The notes beneath the pieces are model-generated. The model saw only the letters and a program-made list of their open reading frames with translations, did not search any database and was not told the origin of the DNA. From an uncultured Bacilli bacterium (GTDB taxonomy: Bacteria; Bacillota_I; Bacilli_A; ML615J-28; CAG-313): DNA of 14,158 nucleotides. The first letter of the stretch is position 1, and each line of letters begins with the position of its first letter. The translations under genes and the position numbers were made by a program. Location of the stretch: assembly GCA_947627685.1 (NCBI GenBank), contig CANQWZ010000028.1, forward strand, positions 1-14,158, in the 5' to 3' direction. Below are positions 1 through 7,796 of the stretch, in pieces.

Positions 1-77
1 CAAAAAAAGAATATGATAATGAAGGAAACTATATATTTAGTGAAACAAGAATTTATGCTAAATGGGTAAAAGCATAA
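1..77 (+). CDS. C-terminal end of a protein ending in an InlB-type (Listeria-Bacteroides) repeat, 5' end outside window
   Basis: Only the last 24 or so codons are present, in the frame whose codons start at positions 3, 6, 9 and so on, ending at TAA 75-77. The encoded tail contains SETRIYAKWVKA. The 'xIYAKW' ending is the typical last strand of InlB B-repeats, as in 'itLYAkW', and the same repeat family occurs in the next gene. The gap to that gene is 31 bp and shows no promoter or terminator, so the two are probably co-transcribed. What lies upstream cannot be known from this window. The family call rests on a short motif and is an inference; that an open frame ends here is seen directly. 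Confidence 0.6.
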   Translation, partial: KKEYDNEGNYIFSETRIYAKWVKA

Positions 78-108
78 GTCAATATAAATTCAATGGAGGG
101 GAAATAAA

Positions 109-3100
109 ATGAAAAAAATTTTAAACTTAATAACTGCATTATTAACAATAGTGATAATTATCTTAAGTATTAATTCATCAATTTATGCTTCGGAAAATAA
201 TGATTTTTCGATAAATGATGAAAATTTATATAATTTAACAAATACATATAATTATAATTCTAGTCATAAAGAATATGAATCACATTATTTTATGACGAGT
301 AAAAATAATGTAAAAGTCAGTGCTAATAAACCAATGATAACTATTTTTACACATGGATTAGGTGGAACAGCTCAACATTGGTCTAATAATGATGATAATT
401 CTTTTGCATATTCAAATGATTCATTGATAACAAGGTTAGCAAAATTAGTAGATTCAAATATTTATTGGCTTAAATATTTTGCTGAAAATAATAAAAAACT
501 TGAAATTCATGACATTACTAAACAAGTATATGATGGTATAAACGGAAAAAGTAGTGAAAAATATTCTGAAAATGAAATTGAAAAAATAACTGATATTTCT
601 AAACATTCAATAATAGTTTTTGAAGCAGATAATAAAGATGCCAGAGGGAAAAATGAATGTGTATATGAAGAATTTAACTATGCTATCAGTAGGGTTTTAT
701 ATGATATGGCTCAGTTAAATAATGGGATTTTACCGAAGCTTAATTTGATAGGTCATTCTAGAGGTGGTATAACAAATATGCAATATGCTTTAGATCATCC
801 AGATTTAGTAGCTTCAATTTATAGCTTAGGTACACCTTATACAGGTTCTACAACTGCTTCTCTTGATTTTCATTTTTTTAATTCTATTTTTTCGGATAAG
901 AATGCAGAAAACGATATTGTAAATGAAGAAATATATGGAAAATATATGTCAAGATGGAATGATAATTATGAAAAACTATATTCAAATATTAATGTAATGG
1001 CATTAGGCGGTTATAGTACATTATCGGCGCTTAATAAAGGATTGATTACTGAAGATAGTCTAGCTTATTTTTTTGATGAAATGCCAAAAATTAATAAAAA
1101 TACGGCCAAACTACTCATAACTACTTTTTTTATATCACTAGATAGTTTTCTTTTATCACAATATTTAAATCCCAAGAGTACAGCCAATACTTCAATTTTT
1201 AAAATCGTTAGTGGGACAGCCTCGGAACTTATGACAAAACTAAATATAGATGATTCTGGTATAGATGACTTAATTCAAGTAGTATTAAATGAAATTAACT
1301 TTGATCATAATCCTCCTTCCATTTCTTGGTATAATGATTGTTTAGTTGACCTCGGATCTCAATTAGGTTATGAGGGTCTAGTGCCATTAGATGGTCATAA
1401 ATATAAGGGTTTTACTACCATAACTAAAGCTTTTACTATTGATAATACTAATTTTAACACAGTATCAGATCATGATTTTCCTTCAGTAGTTCATAATTTG
1501 GAGACTCATGATAAAGAATTAGGTACATATATTCTATCTGATATTTCTTTAGGATTTAAATTAAATACTGATTATGAGTACCTTATTAAATCAGATAATA
1601 CAATTAGTATAAATGCCTATGTAGGAAATGAAACTAGTAATATACTTAATATACCTAGTTATATTAATGGAATAAAAGTAACGGAAATATCTAATAGCGC
1701 ATTTGCAAATAATGTATTTAATAATTCTAAAATCACTTCCGTAATTATTCCTAATACAATTGAAATAATTAGAGAATTTGCATTTGCAAATTGTATAAAT
1801 TTGGAATCTATTACTTTTTCTGAGAATTCGTCCTTAAAATCAATTGGAAATAATGCTTTTTTAAAATGTAGTAATATAACTAATATAGCTATTCCGATGA
1901 GTGTAGAAACTATAGGAGATTATGCATTTGCAAATTGTACAAACTTAAATGGTATAGTTACGCTGCCGGATAGTTTGGTTGATTTTGGTAAAAATGTATT
2001 TTCATTAACAAACATATCAGGAATTTATATTTGTGATAATAATAAAAATTTTTGTGTTTCAAATGATACTTTATATAATAAATCAAAAACTAATTTGTTA
2101 TTATCATTCGCAAGTGGTTTATTTGACGTTCCACAAACCGTAGAAACAATTGATAGTTATGCGTTTTATAATAACACTAATATTACAGGAATAAATTTAA
2201 ATAATGTTAATAAAATAGGTAATTTTGCTTTTTTAAATTGCAATAATTTAACTAATATTAATGGTGGTGATAATGTTCATGAGGCTAGCATTCAAGCGTT
2301 TTTTCAAACCGAATGGATTGAACATAAAGATTTAATAATATTAGGGTCAACGATATTAAAATACAATGTTGAAGATGAAACAAAGTATGAAATTCCTAAT
2401 AATATAACATACATTGGTGAATATGCTTTTGAATCTAATAAATTATATTCGATATATTTTAATCCTAATTCTAATATTAAAACAATTTCCAATTACGCAT
2501 TTATCAATTGTCCTAATTTGATTCTTGTCTATATTTTAAATACAAACGAACCTATTGTTTATCCAAATAGTTTTAATAAAAATGATAATTTTAAAATTTT
2601 TGTTCCTGGATTGAGTGAAGAAAAATATAAAAATAATCCTTTATATACCAATTACATTAACAACATTTCATCCAAATGGATTAGCGTTAAACTTTTAGAT
2701 GGAATAAATTTATATAAAAGTACATCTTTAAAATATTATTCAATTATTGAAAATTTTCCTGTTCTTGATAAAGTTGGTTATGATTTTATAGGTTGGTATA
2801 GTAATTTAACTGGTAAAACTTATAAAAATGGTGATATTTTTGATATATGGCAAGAAAATATTGAATTAGTAGCAATGTATGAAAAATCTCAATATAAATT
2901 ATATTTTAATTATAACGAATTAAATAATGAGATTGATTCAAAAAATATAGCATATGGTGAAATGGCAGAATTTCCTATACCTCAAAAAAACGGATATTTA
3001 TTTTTAGGATGGTATGATGGGCCTAATAAATCATATAAAAAATACGCTGATGCTTATGGAAAAGCAATAATCCCGTGGGATAAAGATAGTGATGCAGTAT

Positions 3101-5928
3101 TATACGCAGTATTTGATAAAAATAAATATTTTATAGAATATGATTTAAATGGAGGAACTAATTCTGTTAATAATCCTCAAACGTTTTATTCAGATGATAT
3201 AATTATTTTAGAAAAACCAATTAAATATGGTTATTTATTTGATTGCTGGACAATTAATGGTGTAAAAGTTGATGGTATTGTGCCTGGAACATATAATGAT
3301 GTAACAATTGTTGCTAATTGGATATGCACGGAAATAAACGCTAATGATAGTGAAAAGCGATATGTAATAAGTGATAAATGCGTAAAAGTATATATAGATA
3401 AACTTAGTACAGAAAGCAATGTACAATTTATTATAGAAGAAGATGTGTTACAAGTAACATTTATTTGTAACAATAGTAAAATTTTCAAGGCTAATATAGT
3501 TGTAAATAATAGAAATTTAAGTTTAATAATTAATTTAAATAATGTTAAATTTGTTGCACCAGATTTATGTAACGCAATAGATGCTGGGACTGGTGAATAT
3601 ACACTTTATCTAAATTGCCAAGGAGAAAATAGTTTAGTAGGTGGTAATGGTATATATAGTAGCAATGATAATGATCGTAATGGTTGTTATGGAATAAAGG
3701 CTTATAAATTGATTATTAATGGTGGTGAAATTAGTGTATATGGCGGCAATGGATATAATGGTAATAATGGTAATAATGGTATAAATGGTAAAGATAGTGA
3801 AGATTATCCTGATGGTAGTATTTTTAAACCCGGAACAGGTGGAGATGGCACTGATGGTACTAGAGGAGAAAATGGTGAATATGGCGGCAATGGAGCATTT
3901 GCTATATATACTATTTCATCATTTGATTATTATAATTGTAATGCCACATTTGTTGGAGGCAATGGCGGCAATGGTGGCAATGGCGGCAATGGTGGAAAAG
4001 GAGGTAATGGAGCCTCTGATATTTCTTCAAATCTAACAACAGGTGTTGGTAATCCTGGCAATGGTGGCAATGGCGGTGATGGCGGTGATGGAGGTAACTC
4101 TGGAATCGGTTCAGCTGCTGTTAATTCTAACCCTTCTATTGGTATTTCTGGAAGTAATGGAATTGCTGGAAAAGGAGGGTTGGGAGGATTAGGTGGCTCC
4201 GGTGGTACAGCAGGTAAGATTGGGAAAAATGGCGAAGATGGTATTGTTGGTTATAATGGTGCAGATGCATATTTATATCTTACATATTATATCAAAGTTA
4301 ATTGTGAAAGTAATAATGAAAAAGATCCTTTAATAATTAATTTAGAGTATCAAAAATCAGTATTTATTGAAATAACAGTTCAATGTAGTGGATATTATAA
4401 TTTTATAACATCTTCAATTTTTGGTTCAAACTTAAAGTTATATGATTGTAAAAAACTTGAAATTACATCTGTTATACTTACACCTATCAATAATAAAGAT
4501 GTGATGATTACCCCAATGTTATCTCGAGGAAAATACTATTTAGAAGTTATTTCTACAGATGATGCAGTAACATCTACAAAAATCAATTTAAGTTATTATG
4601 CACATATTACACGTAATTTAAGTATAACATTAAATACTCCTAAAGATGTGTTATCACATATGCATAATGGTAAAGAAACATTTTCTTTTTATTCTTATAA
4701 TAGTGGATTTTATTATATTAAACTTGATGCTATTTCACAATATAATATAAACTATCTAGATGGTACAATTAAAATAATGTATGATGATGAAGTAATTGAA
4801 AAATTTGTATTAAATGGATATAATAATATGGCAAAAAGTACTCAAAATGCAAATATATTAGTTTTTTATGCCGATAAAAGCAAGACTTATGATATTGAAA
4901 TTAATTTTAATAATTATACTATAGATGCTTTATCATTAAGTGTTAATTCATTTAATCCAATTGAGACGGAGCAGAATACTAGTTATTATATTGAAGACTC
5001 AATAGAATTTGGTGATAAATTTTATTTTTGGAATGTTAAAATTTTTGGGGAATATACTTTTAAGTTAAATTATGTAGGCAATTGTGAAAAGAATATTCCT
5101 TTCTATGTATTAAAAGAGGTTAATAATTCGTTAATAGTGATAGAGTCATCATTCTTTTCTAAAAATAATCGTGATAGAGAATTTAATATATCGGTTGAAA
5201 ATAATGATAAAATTTATTTTGGCTATTTAAATGGAACCAGCGATGGAGCACTAATAATTAATTTTAAAAAATATATTAGTAAAGAATTTGAAATAGTTAC
5301 CGATGCTAACCAAAATGTTTCGGTTGGAAGTGAAGTAACTATAAATAAAGGCAGCTATGGCGGCACTATAATTACAGTTGGATTTACAAGAATTTGTTAT
5401 TTAGGAATAAATGCTCCTGATAAGATTTCGAGATTAAATTATGAGTGGAGTTCTTCAAATGAAAATATAGCAATAGTAAGTCAATATGGTACAATAACAG
5501 CAATCAATCCTGGTAGAGTAATAATAACGGCCACTTATAAAGTAGATAGAACAATAGTAGGGACGATTGAAATAGATGTAATTCCATATGTAAAAACAAA
5601 TTACATTTATTTAAAATATGGTATGGATGTTAGAACGGGGGGAACGGCAAGCGGTACGGAAGTTACATCAGGTACTGGGACGATTATAGAAGTGTCTAAT
5701 AATCCTAAAGTAACAATACATATTGGCAAAACAAGATTAATATGTTTAGGTGATGATAGCCCATCAACCAGTATACAAGATTTCATATGGATATCAGATA
5801 ATGAAAATATTGCTACTGTATCTTCTTATGGAACTATTACTGCGAAAAATAATGGCACTGTTATTATAAATGGAATATATAAGTATAACTCATATTATAG
5901 AGTAGAAATCATAATCGAAATAATTTAA
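109..5928 (+). CDS. Large secreted mosaic protein: lipase-like hydrolase, BspA-type LRRs, InlB-type repeats, Gly-rich tract, Big2-like domains
   Basis: This is a 1939-residue protein starting at an ATG 7 nt after GGAGGGG (95-101). Residues 1-27 form a signal peptide (MKK, hydrophobic core, likely cut after SIYA). Residues about 70-500 resemble an alpha/beta-hydrolase: HGLGG at 82-86 (oxyanion region), GHSRGG at 215-220 with probable nucleophile Ser217, an ND-x-LV segment with Asp410 or Asp414, and His455 in SDHDF. That gives a plausible lipase or esterase triad, though substrate is unknown. Residues about 505-825 are BspA-type leucine-rich repeats (repeated 'AFxNCxNLxxI'). Residues about 861-1071 hold three InlB B-repeats (GYxFxGWY). 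A Gly/Asn-rich tract fills about 1179-1388. Residues 1390-1735 look like beta-sandwich modules. Two Big2-like domains (ENIAxVSxYGTITA) end the protein. No LPXTG, SLH or C-terminal membrane anchor is visible. A secreted enzyme with binding modules is inferred. Confidence 0.85.
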   Translation: MKKILNLITALLTIVIIILSINSSIYASENNDFSINDENLYNLTNTYNYNSSHKEYESHYFMTSKNNVKVSANKPMITIFTHGLGGTAQHWSNNDDNSFAYSNDSLITRLAKLVDSNIYWLKYFAENNKKLEIHDITKQVYDGINGKSSEKYSENEIEKITDISKHSIIVFEADNKDARGKNECVYEEFNYAISRVLYDMAQLNNGILPKLNLIGHSRGGITNMQYALDHPDLVASIYSLGTPYTGSTTASLDFHFFNSIFSDKNAENDIVNEEIYGKYMSRWNDNYEKLYSNINVMALGGYSTLSALNKGLITEDSLAYFFDEMPKINKNTAKLLITTFFISLDSFLLSQYLNPKSTANTSIFKIVSGTASELMTKLNIDDSGIDDLIQVVLNEINFDHNPPSISWYNDCLVDLGSQLGYEGLVPLDGHKYKGFTTITKAFTIDNTNFNTVSDHDFPSVVHNLETHDKELGTYILSDISLGFKLNTDYEYLIKSDNTISINAYVGNETSNILNIPSYINGIKVTEISNSAFANNVFNNSKITSVIIPNTIEIIREFAFANCINLESITFSENSSLKSIGNNAFLKCSNITNIAIPMSVETIGDYAFANCTNLNGIVTLPDSLVDFGKNVFSLTNISGIYICDNNKNFCVSNDTLYNKSKTNLLLSFASGLFDVPQTVETIDSYAFYNNTNITGINLNNVNKIGNFAFLNCNNLTNINGGDNVHEASIQAFFQTEWIEHKDLIILGSTILKYNVEDETKYEIPNNITYIGEYAFESNKLYSIYFNPNSNIKTISNYAFINCPNLILVYILNTNEPIVYPNSFNKNDNFKIFVPGLSEEKYKNNPLYTNYINNISSKWISVKLLDGINLYKSTSLKYYSIIENFPVLDKVGYDFIGWYSNLTGKTYKNGDIFDIWQENIELVAMYEKSQYKLYFNYNELNNEIDSKNIAYGEMAEFPIPQKNGYLFLGWYDGPNKSYKKYADAYGKAIIPWDKDSDAVLYAVFDKNKYFIEYDLNGGTNSVNNPQTFYSDDIIILEKPIKYGYLFDCWTINGVKVDGIVPGTYNDVTIVANWICTEINANDSEKRYVISDKCVKVYIDKLSTESNVQFIIEEDVLQVTFICNNSKIFKANIVVNNRNLSLIINLNNVKFVAPDLCNAIDAGTGEYTLYLNCQGENSLVGGNGIYSSNDNDRNGCYGIKAYKLIINGGEISVYGGNGYNGNNGNNGINGKDSEDYPDGSIFKPGTGGDGTDGTRGENGEYGGNGAFAIYTISSFDYYNCNATFVGGNGGNGGNGGNGGKGGNGASDISSNLTTGVGNPGNGGNGGDGGDGGNSGIGSAAVNSNPSIGISGSNGIAGKGGLGGLGGSGGTAGKIGKNGEDGIVGYNGADAYLYLTYYIKVNCESNNEKDPLIINLEYQKSVFIEITVQCSGYYNFITSSIFGSNLKLYDCKKLEITSVILTPINNKDVMITPMLSRGKYYLEVISTDDAVTSTKINLSYYAHITRNLSITLNTPKDVLSHMHNGKETFSFYSYNSGFYYIKLDAISQYNINYLDGTIKIMYDDEVIEKFVLNGYNNMAKSTQNANILVFYADKSKTYDIEINFNNYTIDALSLSVNSFNPIETEQNTSYYIEDSIEFGDKFYFWNVKIFGEYTFKLNYVGNCEKNIPFYVLKEVNNSLIVIESSFFSKNNRDREFNISVENNDKIYFGYLNGTSDGALIINFKKYISKEFEIVTDANQNVSVGSEVTINKGSYGGTIITVGFTRICYLGINAPDKISRLNYEWSSSNENIAIVSQYGTITAINPGRVIITATYKVDRTIVGTIEIDVIPYVKTNYIYLKYGMDVRTGGTASGTEVTSGTGTIIEVSNNPKVTIHIGKTRLICLGDDSPSTSIQDFIWISDNENIATVSSYGTITAKNNGTVIINGIYKYNSYYRVEIIIEII
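3955..4098 (+). repeat. In-frame GGN/GGD-coding tandem repeat inside the large surface protein
   Basis: Short units such as GGCAATGGC and GGTGGCAAT recur head to tail at about 3955-4010 and again at about 4054-4098, encoding runs like GGNGGNGGNGG and GGNGGDGGDGG. The patch is clearly richer in G than the surrounding AT-rich DNA and uses GGC codons that are rare elsewhere in the gene. Related but less regular Gly/Asn-rich sequence extends from about 3643 to 4270. Such repeats are prone to unit gain and loss in steps that keep the frame. Confidence 0.8.
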
Positions 5929-6265
5929 TAAAATTGATGGTTTAATAATTTATGTTCTAATAAATAATTAACACTTGTAAATTTAAGCATTTGAAGAATT
6001 TAGAATAATTTATTAAAATTAGAATGTAAATTTAATAATTATAAAAATATAGAAAGTTTAATTAATGAAGTGAACCCAAATTGTTAGACAAAAAGGTTTA
6101 AACAATTTGGGTTCAGCACATAATAGCTTCTAGTTTTTTAATTTATTTTTTATTAACGTGATAATTTTATATAAAATTCAAATAAAACGTTGCTCATAAA
6201 ACAATAATAATTAGAAAAAATAAAATTTACTACAAGGATAGATAAAAATAAAAAGACTATTTTAC
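5929..6265. other. Gene-free AT-rich stretch
   Basis: No credible coding frame is present on either strand. The sequence is low-complexity A/T, apart from one 45-bp inverted repeat (6071-6115) described separately. The rpsT promoter follows at its right end. No clear T-tract terminator directly follows the large surface gene; the inverted repeat is the only strong hairpin downstream of it. Confidence 0.7.
6071..6115. repeat. 45-bp perfect-arm inverted repeat, IS3-end-like or terminator hairpin
   Basis: The arm TGAACCCAAATTGTT (6071-6085) is matched perfectly by its reverse complement at 6101-6115, with a 15-nt loop. The left arm continues AGACA, so it reads TGAACCC...GTTAGACA, which resembles terminal inverted repeats of IS3-family (IS150 group) elements as I recall them. 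No transposase and no flanking target duplication are present. No T-run follows directly on the + strand, so it would be a poor intrinsic terminator, although a hairpin acting after the surface gene is still possible. Confidence 0.75.
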
Positions 6266-6294
6266 TTTACCTTTTTTAAAAAATATGTTATAAT
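6266..6294 (+). promoter_or_regulatory. Vegetative-type promoter for rpsT
   Basis: A -35-like TTTACC (6266-6271) is separated by 17 bp from a perfect -10 TATAAT (6289-6294) that is preceded by TG at 6286-6287 (extended -10). The expected start of transcription near 6301 leaves a leader of about 25 nt carrying GGAGGTGA at 6313-6320. Confidence 0.8.
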
Positions 6295-6325
6295 TACTAT
6301 CGAATTATTCTCGGAGGTGAAACTA

Positions 6326-6589
6326 ATGGCAAACATTAAGCAACAGAAAAAACGAGTTATTACTAACAATAAGAGAAGACTACTAAATAATTCTTTTACA
6401 TCTTCACTTAAAACAGCGATTAAAGCATTTGAAGCAGCTGTTGTAGCAGGTGATAAAGAAAAAGCCCAAACAGCTTTTAATTTTGCTTGTAAAAAAATTG
6501 ATAAATCAGTATCAAAGGGTATTCATCATAAAAATTATGCTGCACATCAAAAATCTCGTTTAGCAAAAGCTTTAAATCAAATGGCTTAA
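6326..6589 (+). CDS. rpsT: 30S ribosomal protein S20
   Basis: This is an 87-residue protein, a normal length for bS20, a primary 16S rRNA-binding protein of the small subunit. It begins MANIKQQKKR and carries basic helices typical of the family, including the 'NxxxxSxxxTAIKAFE' region and a C-terminal 'GxxHKNxAAxxKSRLAKALN' motif. The ATG at 6326 is chosen because GGAGGTGA (6313-6320) sits 5 nt upstream; an in-frame GTG at 6317 lies inside that binding site and is not a credible start. It is a single-gene unit with its own promoter and terminator, convergent with holA, as in Bacillus. Confidence 0.97.
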   Translation: MANIKQQKKRVITNNKRRLLNNSFTSSLKTAIKAFEAAVVAGDKEKAQTAFNFACKKIDKSVSKGIHHKNYAAHQKSRLAKALNQMA

Positions 6590-6608
6590 ATTGCAAATTT
6601 GAATTTAT

Positions 6609-6656
6609 AAACTGAAAGATTTCTTTTTACTGAAAAATTTCTTTCAGTTTTTTATT
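6609..6656 (+). terminator. Intrinsic terminator of rpsT
   Basis: The arms AAACTGAAAGA (6609-6619) and TCTTTCAGTTT (6640-6650) pair perfectly, and a T-rich run continues to about 6656. It lies 20 nt after the rpsT stop. Confidence 0.85.
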
Positions 6657-6659
6657 TAT

Positions 6660-6692
6660 AAAAAAAATCTAGTTATAAAATATAACTAGATT
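6660..6692 (-). terminator. Intrinsic terminator of holA, overlapping its stop codon
   Basis: The arms AATCTAGTTATA (6666-6677) and TATAACTAGATT (6681-6692) pair perfectly around a 3-nt loop. On the minus strand the hairpin is followed by eight T residues (A-run 6660-6667 on the + strand). The upstream arm includes two bases of the holA stop codon. Confidence 0.85.
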
Positions 6693-7665
6693 ATGATGTA
6701 GGTATTTTCAAAAGAATTAGTTCTAAACCAATGGTTTTATCAATTTTACCACTTTTAATTTGATAGTCAAGTTCAGCTAATTTATCAATATAATATTCTA
6801 AATCACTAAGTTTGAAAGCTTTAGCTTCTTGAACTAAATAATAGGCTTTGCCATTAGATACTTCATAAAATTTAGCAATATCGTTTTGAGTATAACCAAA
6901 TTTTAATAATTTATAAGTAGAAATTAACTCTTTAAATTTATTAGCAATTAGATTAATAATGGTTGATGAATCTTTAATATTGTGTGATAAACTATTATAA
7001 ATGCTATATACCATATTTAAATTATGATTAATAATAGCTTTAATTAAACTATAAATTTCATTATTAACATCTTTAGGGACAAGAAGTTTAATATCTTTTT
7101 GATAGATGGTATTACCTTTTCCAACGTATGATGTTAATTTTTCAATTTCTTGTGACAATCTTGGTTGATCATCACCAATATAATCCATTAAAAGATTTAA
7201 AGCATCATCTTTGATATCAATATTGTTACTATTAAAACTTCTAACAATCCAACCCTTAATTTCTATTTCTTCAGCCTCAGGATAGTCGATAATTCTTGCG
7301 ACATTACGTAAGGTTTTATATATTTCACTAGCTCCATAAATGACACAATTGGTAGCATCAATGATAAGAATGGTGGAATCAAGGGGATTTTTTAAATATT
7401 TAATAAAGGCCTTAATTTCTTCTTTGGTAGCATTACTATTCTTAGTTAAAAATTTAGGATTCTTAACAATAATAATTTTAATATCTTCTAATAAGGGAAT
7501 AGTAAGAGCATCTTCAATTACTTGTGATAATGAATTAACATCCATATCATATTTAATAGTAATTGATTCAAGTTTTTTAAAACTTTGAATAATTCTATTA
7601 ATACGGTTTTTAATAAATATCTCTGAAGTTCCTGTAAATAGATAGATTAAATCATCATTTTGCAT
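6691..7665 (-). CDS. holA: DNA polymerase III subunit delta
   Basis: This is a 324-residue protein, slightly short of the usual 330-350. Delta is the clamp-loader subunit that opens the beta sliding clamp during chromosome replication. Visible family features are the N-terminal 'DLIYLFTGTSEIFIKNRI' segment, which corresponds to the usual 'vYlixGeexyl' start with no working P-loop. 'DSTILIIDATN' follows in the degenerate AAA+ core. A helical middle includes 'DDQPRLSQEIEKL', and the C-terminus 'LDYQIKSGKIDKTIGLELILLKI' is highly characteristic. The ATG start is preceded on the minus strand by AGGAAGGAA (rc of 7674-7682) at 8 nt. It converges with rpsT and diverges from gpr, matching yqeN-rpsT-gpr of Bacillus subtilis. 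Confidence 0.95.
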   Translation of the reverse strand: MQNDDLIYLFTGTSEIFIKNRINRIIQSFKKLESITIKYDMDVNSLSQVIEDALTIPLLEDIKIIIVKNPKFLTKNSNATKEEIKAFIKYLKNPLDSTILIIDATNCVIYGASEIYKTLRNVARIIDYPEAEEIEIKGWIVRSFNSNNIDIKDDALNLLMDYIGDDQPRLSQEIEKLTSYVGKGNTIYQKDIKLLVPKDVNNEIYSLIKAIINHNLNMVYSIYNSLSHNIKDSSTIINLIANKFKELISTYKLLKFGYTQNDIAKFYEVSNGKAYYLVQEAKAFKLSDLEYYIDKLAELDYQIKSGKIDKTIGLELILLKIPTS

Positions 7666-7692
7666 AACACAAGTTCCTTCCTAACAATAACA

Positions 7693-7721
7693 ATTATAAC
7701 AAAAAGTTAAAAAATTATAAA
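7693..7721 (-). promoter_or_regulatory. Probable promoter of holA
   Basis: On the minus strand TATAAT (rc of 7693-7698) is preceded by TG one base upstream, giving the same extended TGTTATAAT seen at rpsT. A weak -35 TTTATA (rc of 7716-7721) lies 17 bp away. The region is very AT-rich, so the -35 is uncertain. Confidence 0.5.
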
Positions 7722-7751
7722 GTAAAGTGGCAAAATAATTTTTGATGGTAA

Positions 7752-7781
7752 GCATATTTTTAAAAAAAATTACCAATAATA
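7752..7781 (+). promoter_or_regulatory. Candidate forespore (sigma-F/sigma-G type) promoter of gpr
   Basis: GCATA (7752-7756) fits the -35 consensus of the forespore sigma factors. AATAATA (7775-7781), 18 bp later, matches the sigma-G -10 consensus CATnHTA at six of seven positions. In Bacillus, gpr is transcribed by sigma-F and sigma-G. A caution: transcription would begin near 7786-7788, at the very edge of the GAGGTGA ribosome binding site (7786-7792). AT-rich DNA also makes chance matches easy. Confidence 0.4.
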
Positions 7782-7796
7782 TTTTGAGGTGATTTT

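Noticed and set aside
2304..3488. Open frames of 62-85 codons antisense or alternate to the large gene
   Set aside because: They lie fully inside a well-supported 1939-residue gene, have no ribosome binding sites and resemble no family.
3785..4036. 83-codon open frame within the Gly-rich part of the large gene
   Set aside because: It is an alternate-frame reading of the GGN repeats, giving a Met/Val/Ala-rich artefact with no ribosome binding site.
3955..4098. CRISPR-like array
   Set aside because: The units are 6-9 bp, without spacers, and keep an open reading frame within a larger protein.
5929..6265. Riboswitch or small RNA upstream of rpsT
   Set aside because: The promoter sits close to rpsT and leaves only about a 25-nt leader; no conserved structure other than the inverted repeat was seen.
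7340..7588. 82-codon + strand frame over holA
   Set aside because: It is an antisense shadow of a clear holA reading frame.
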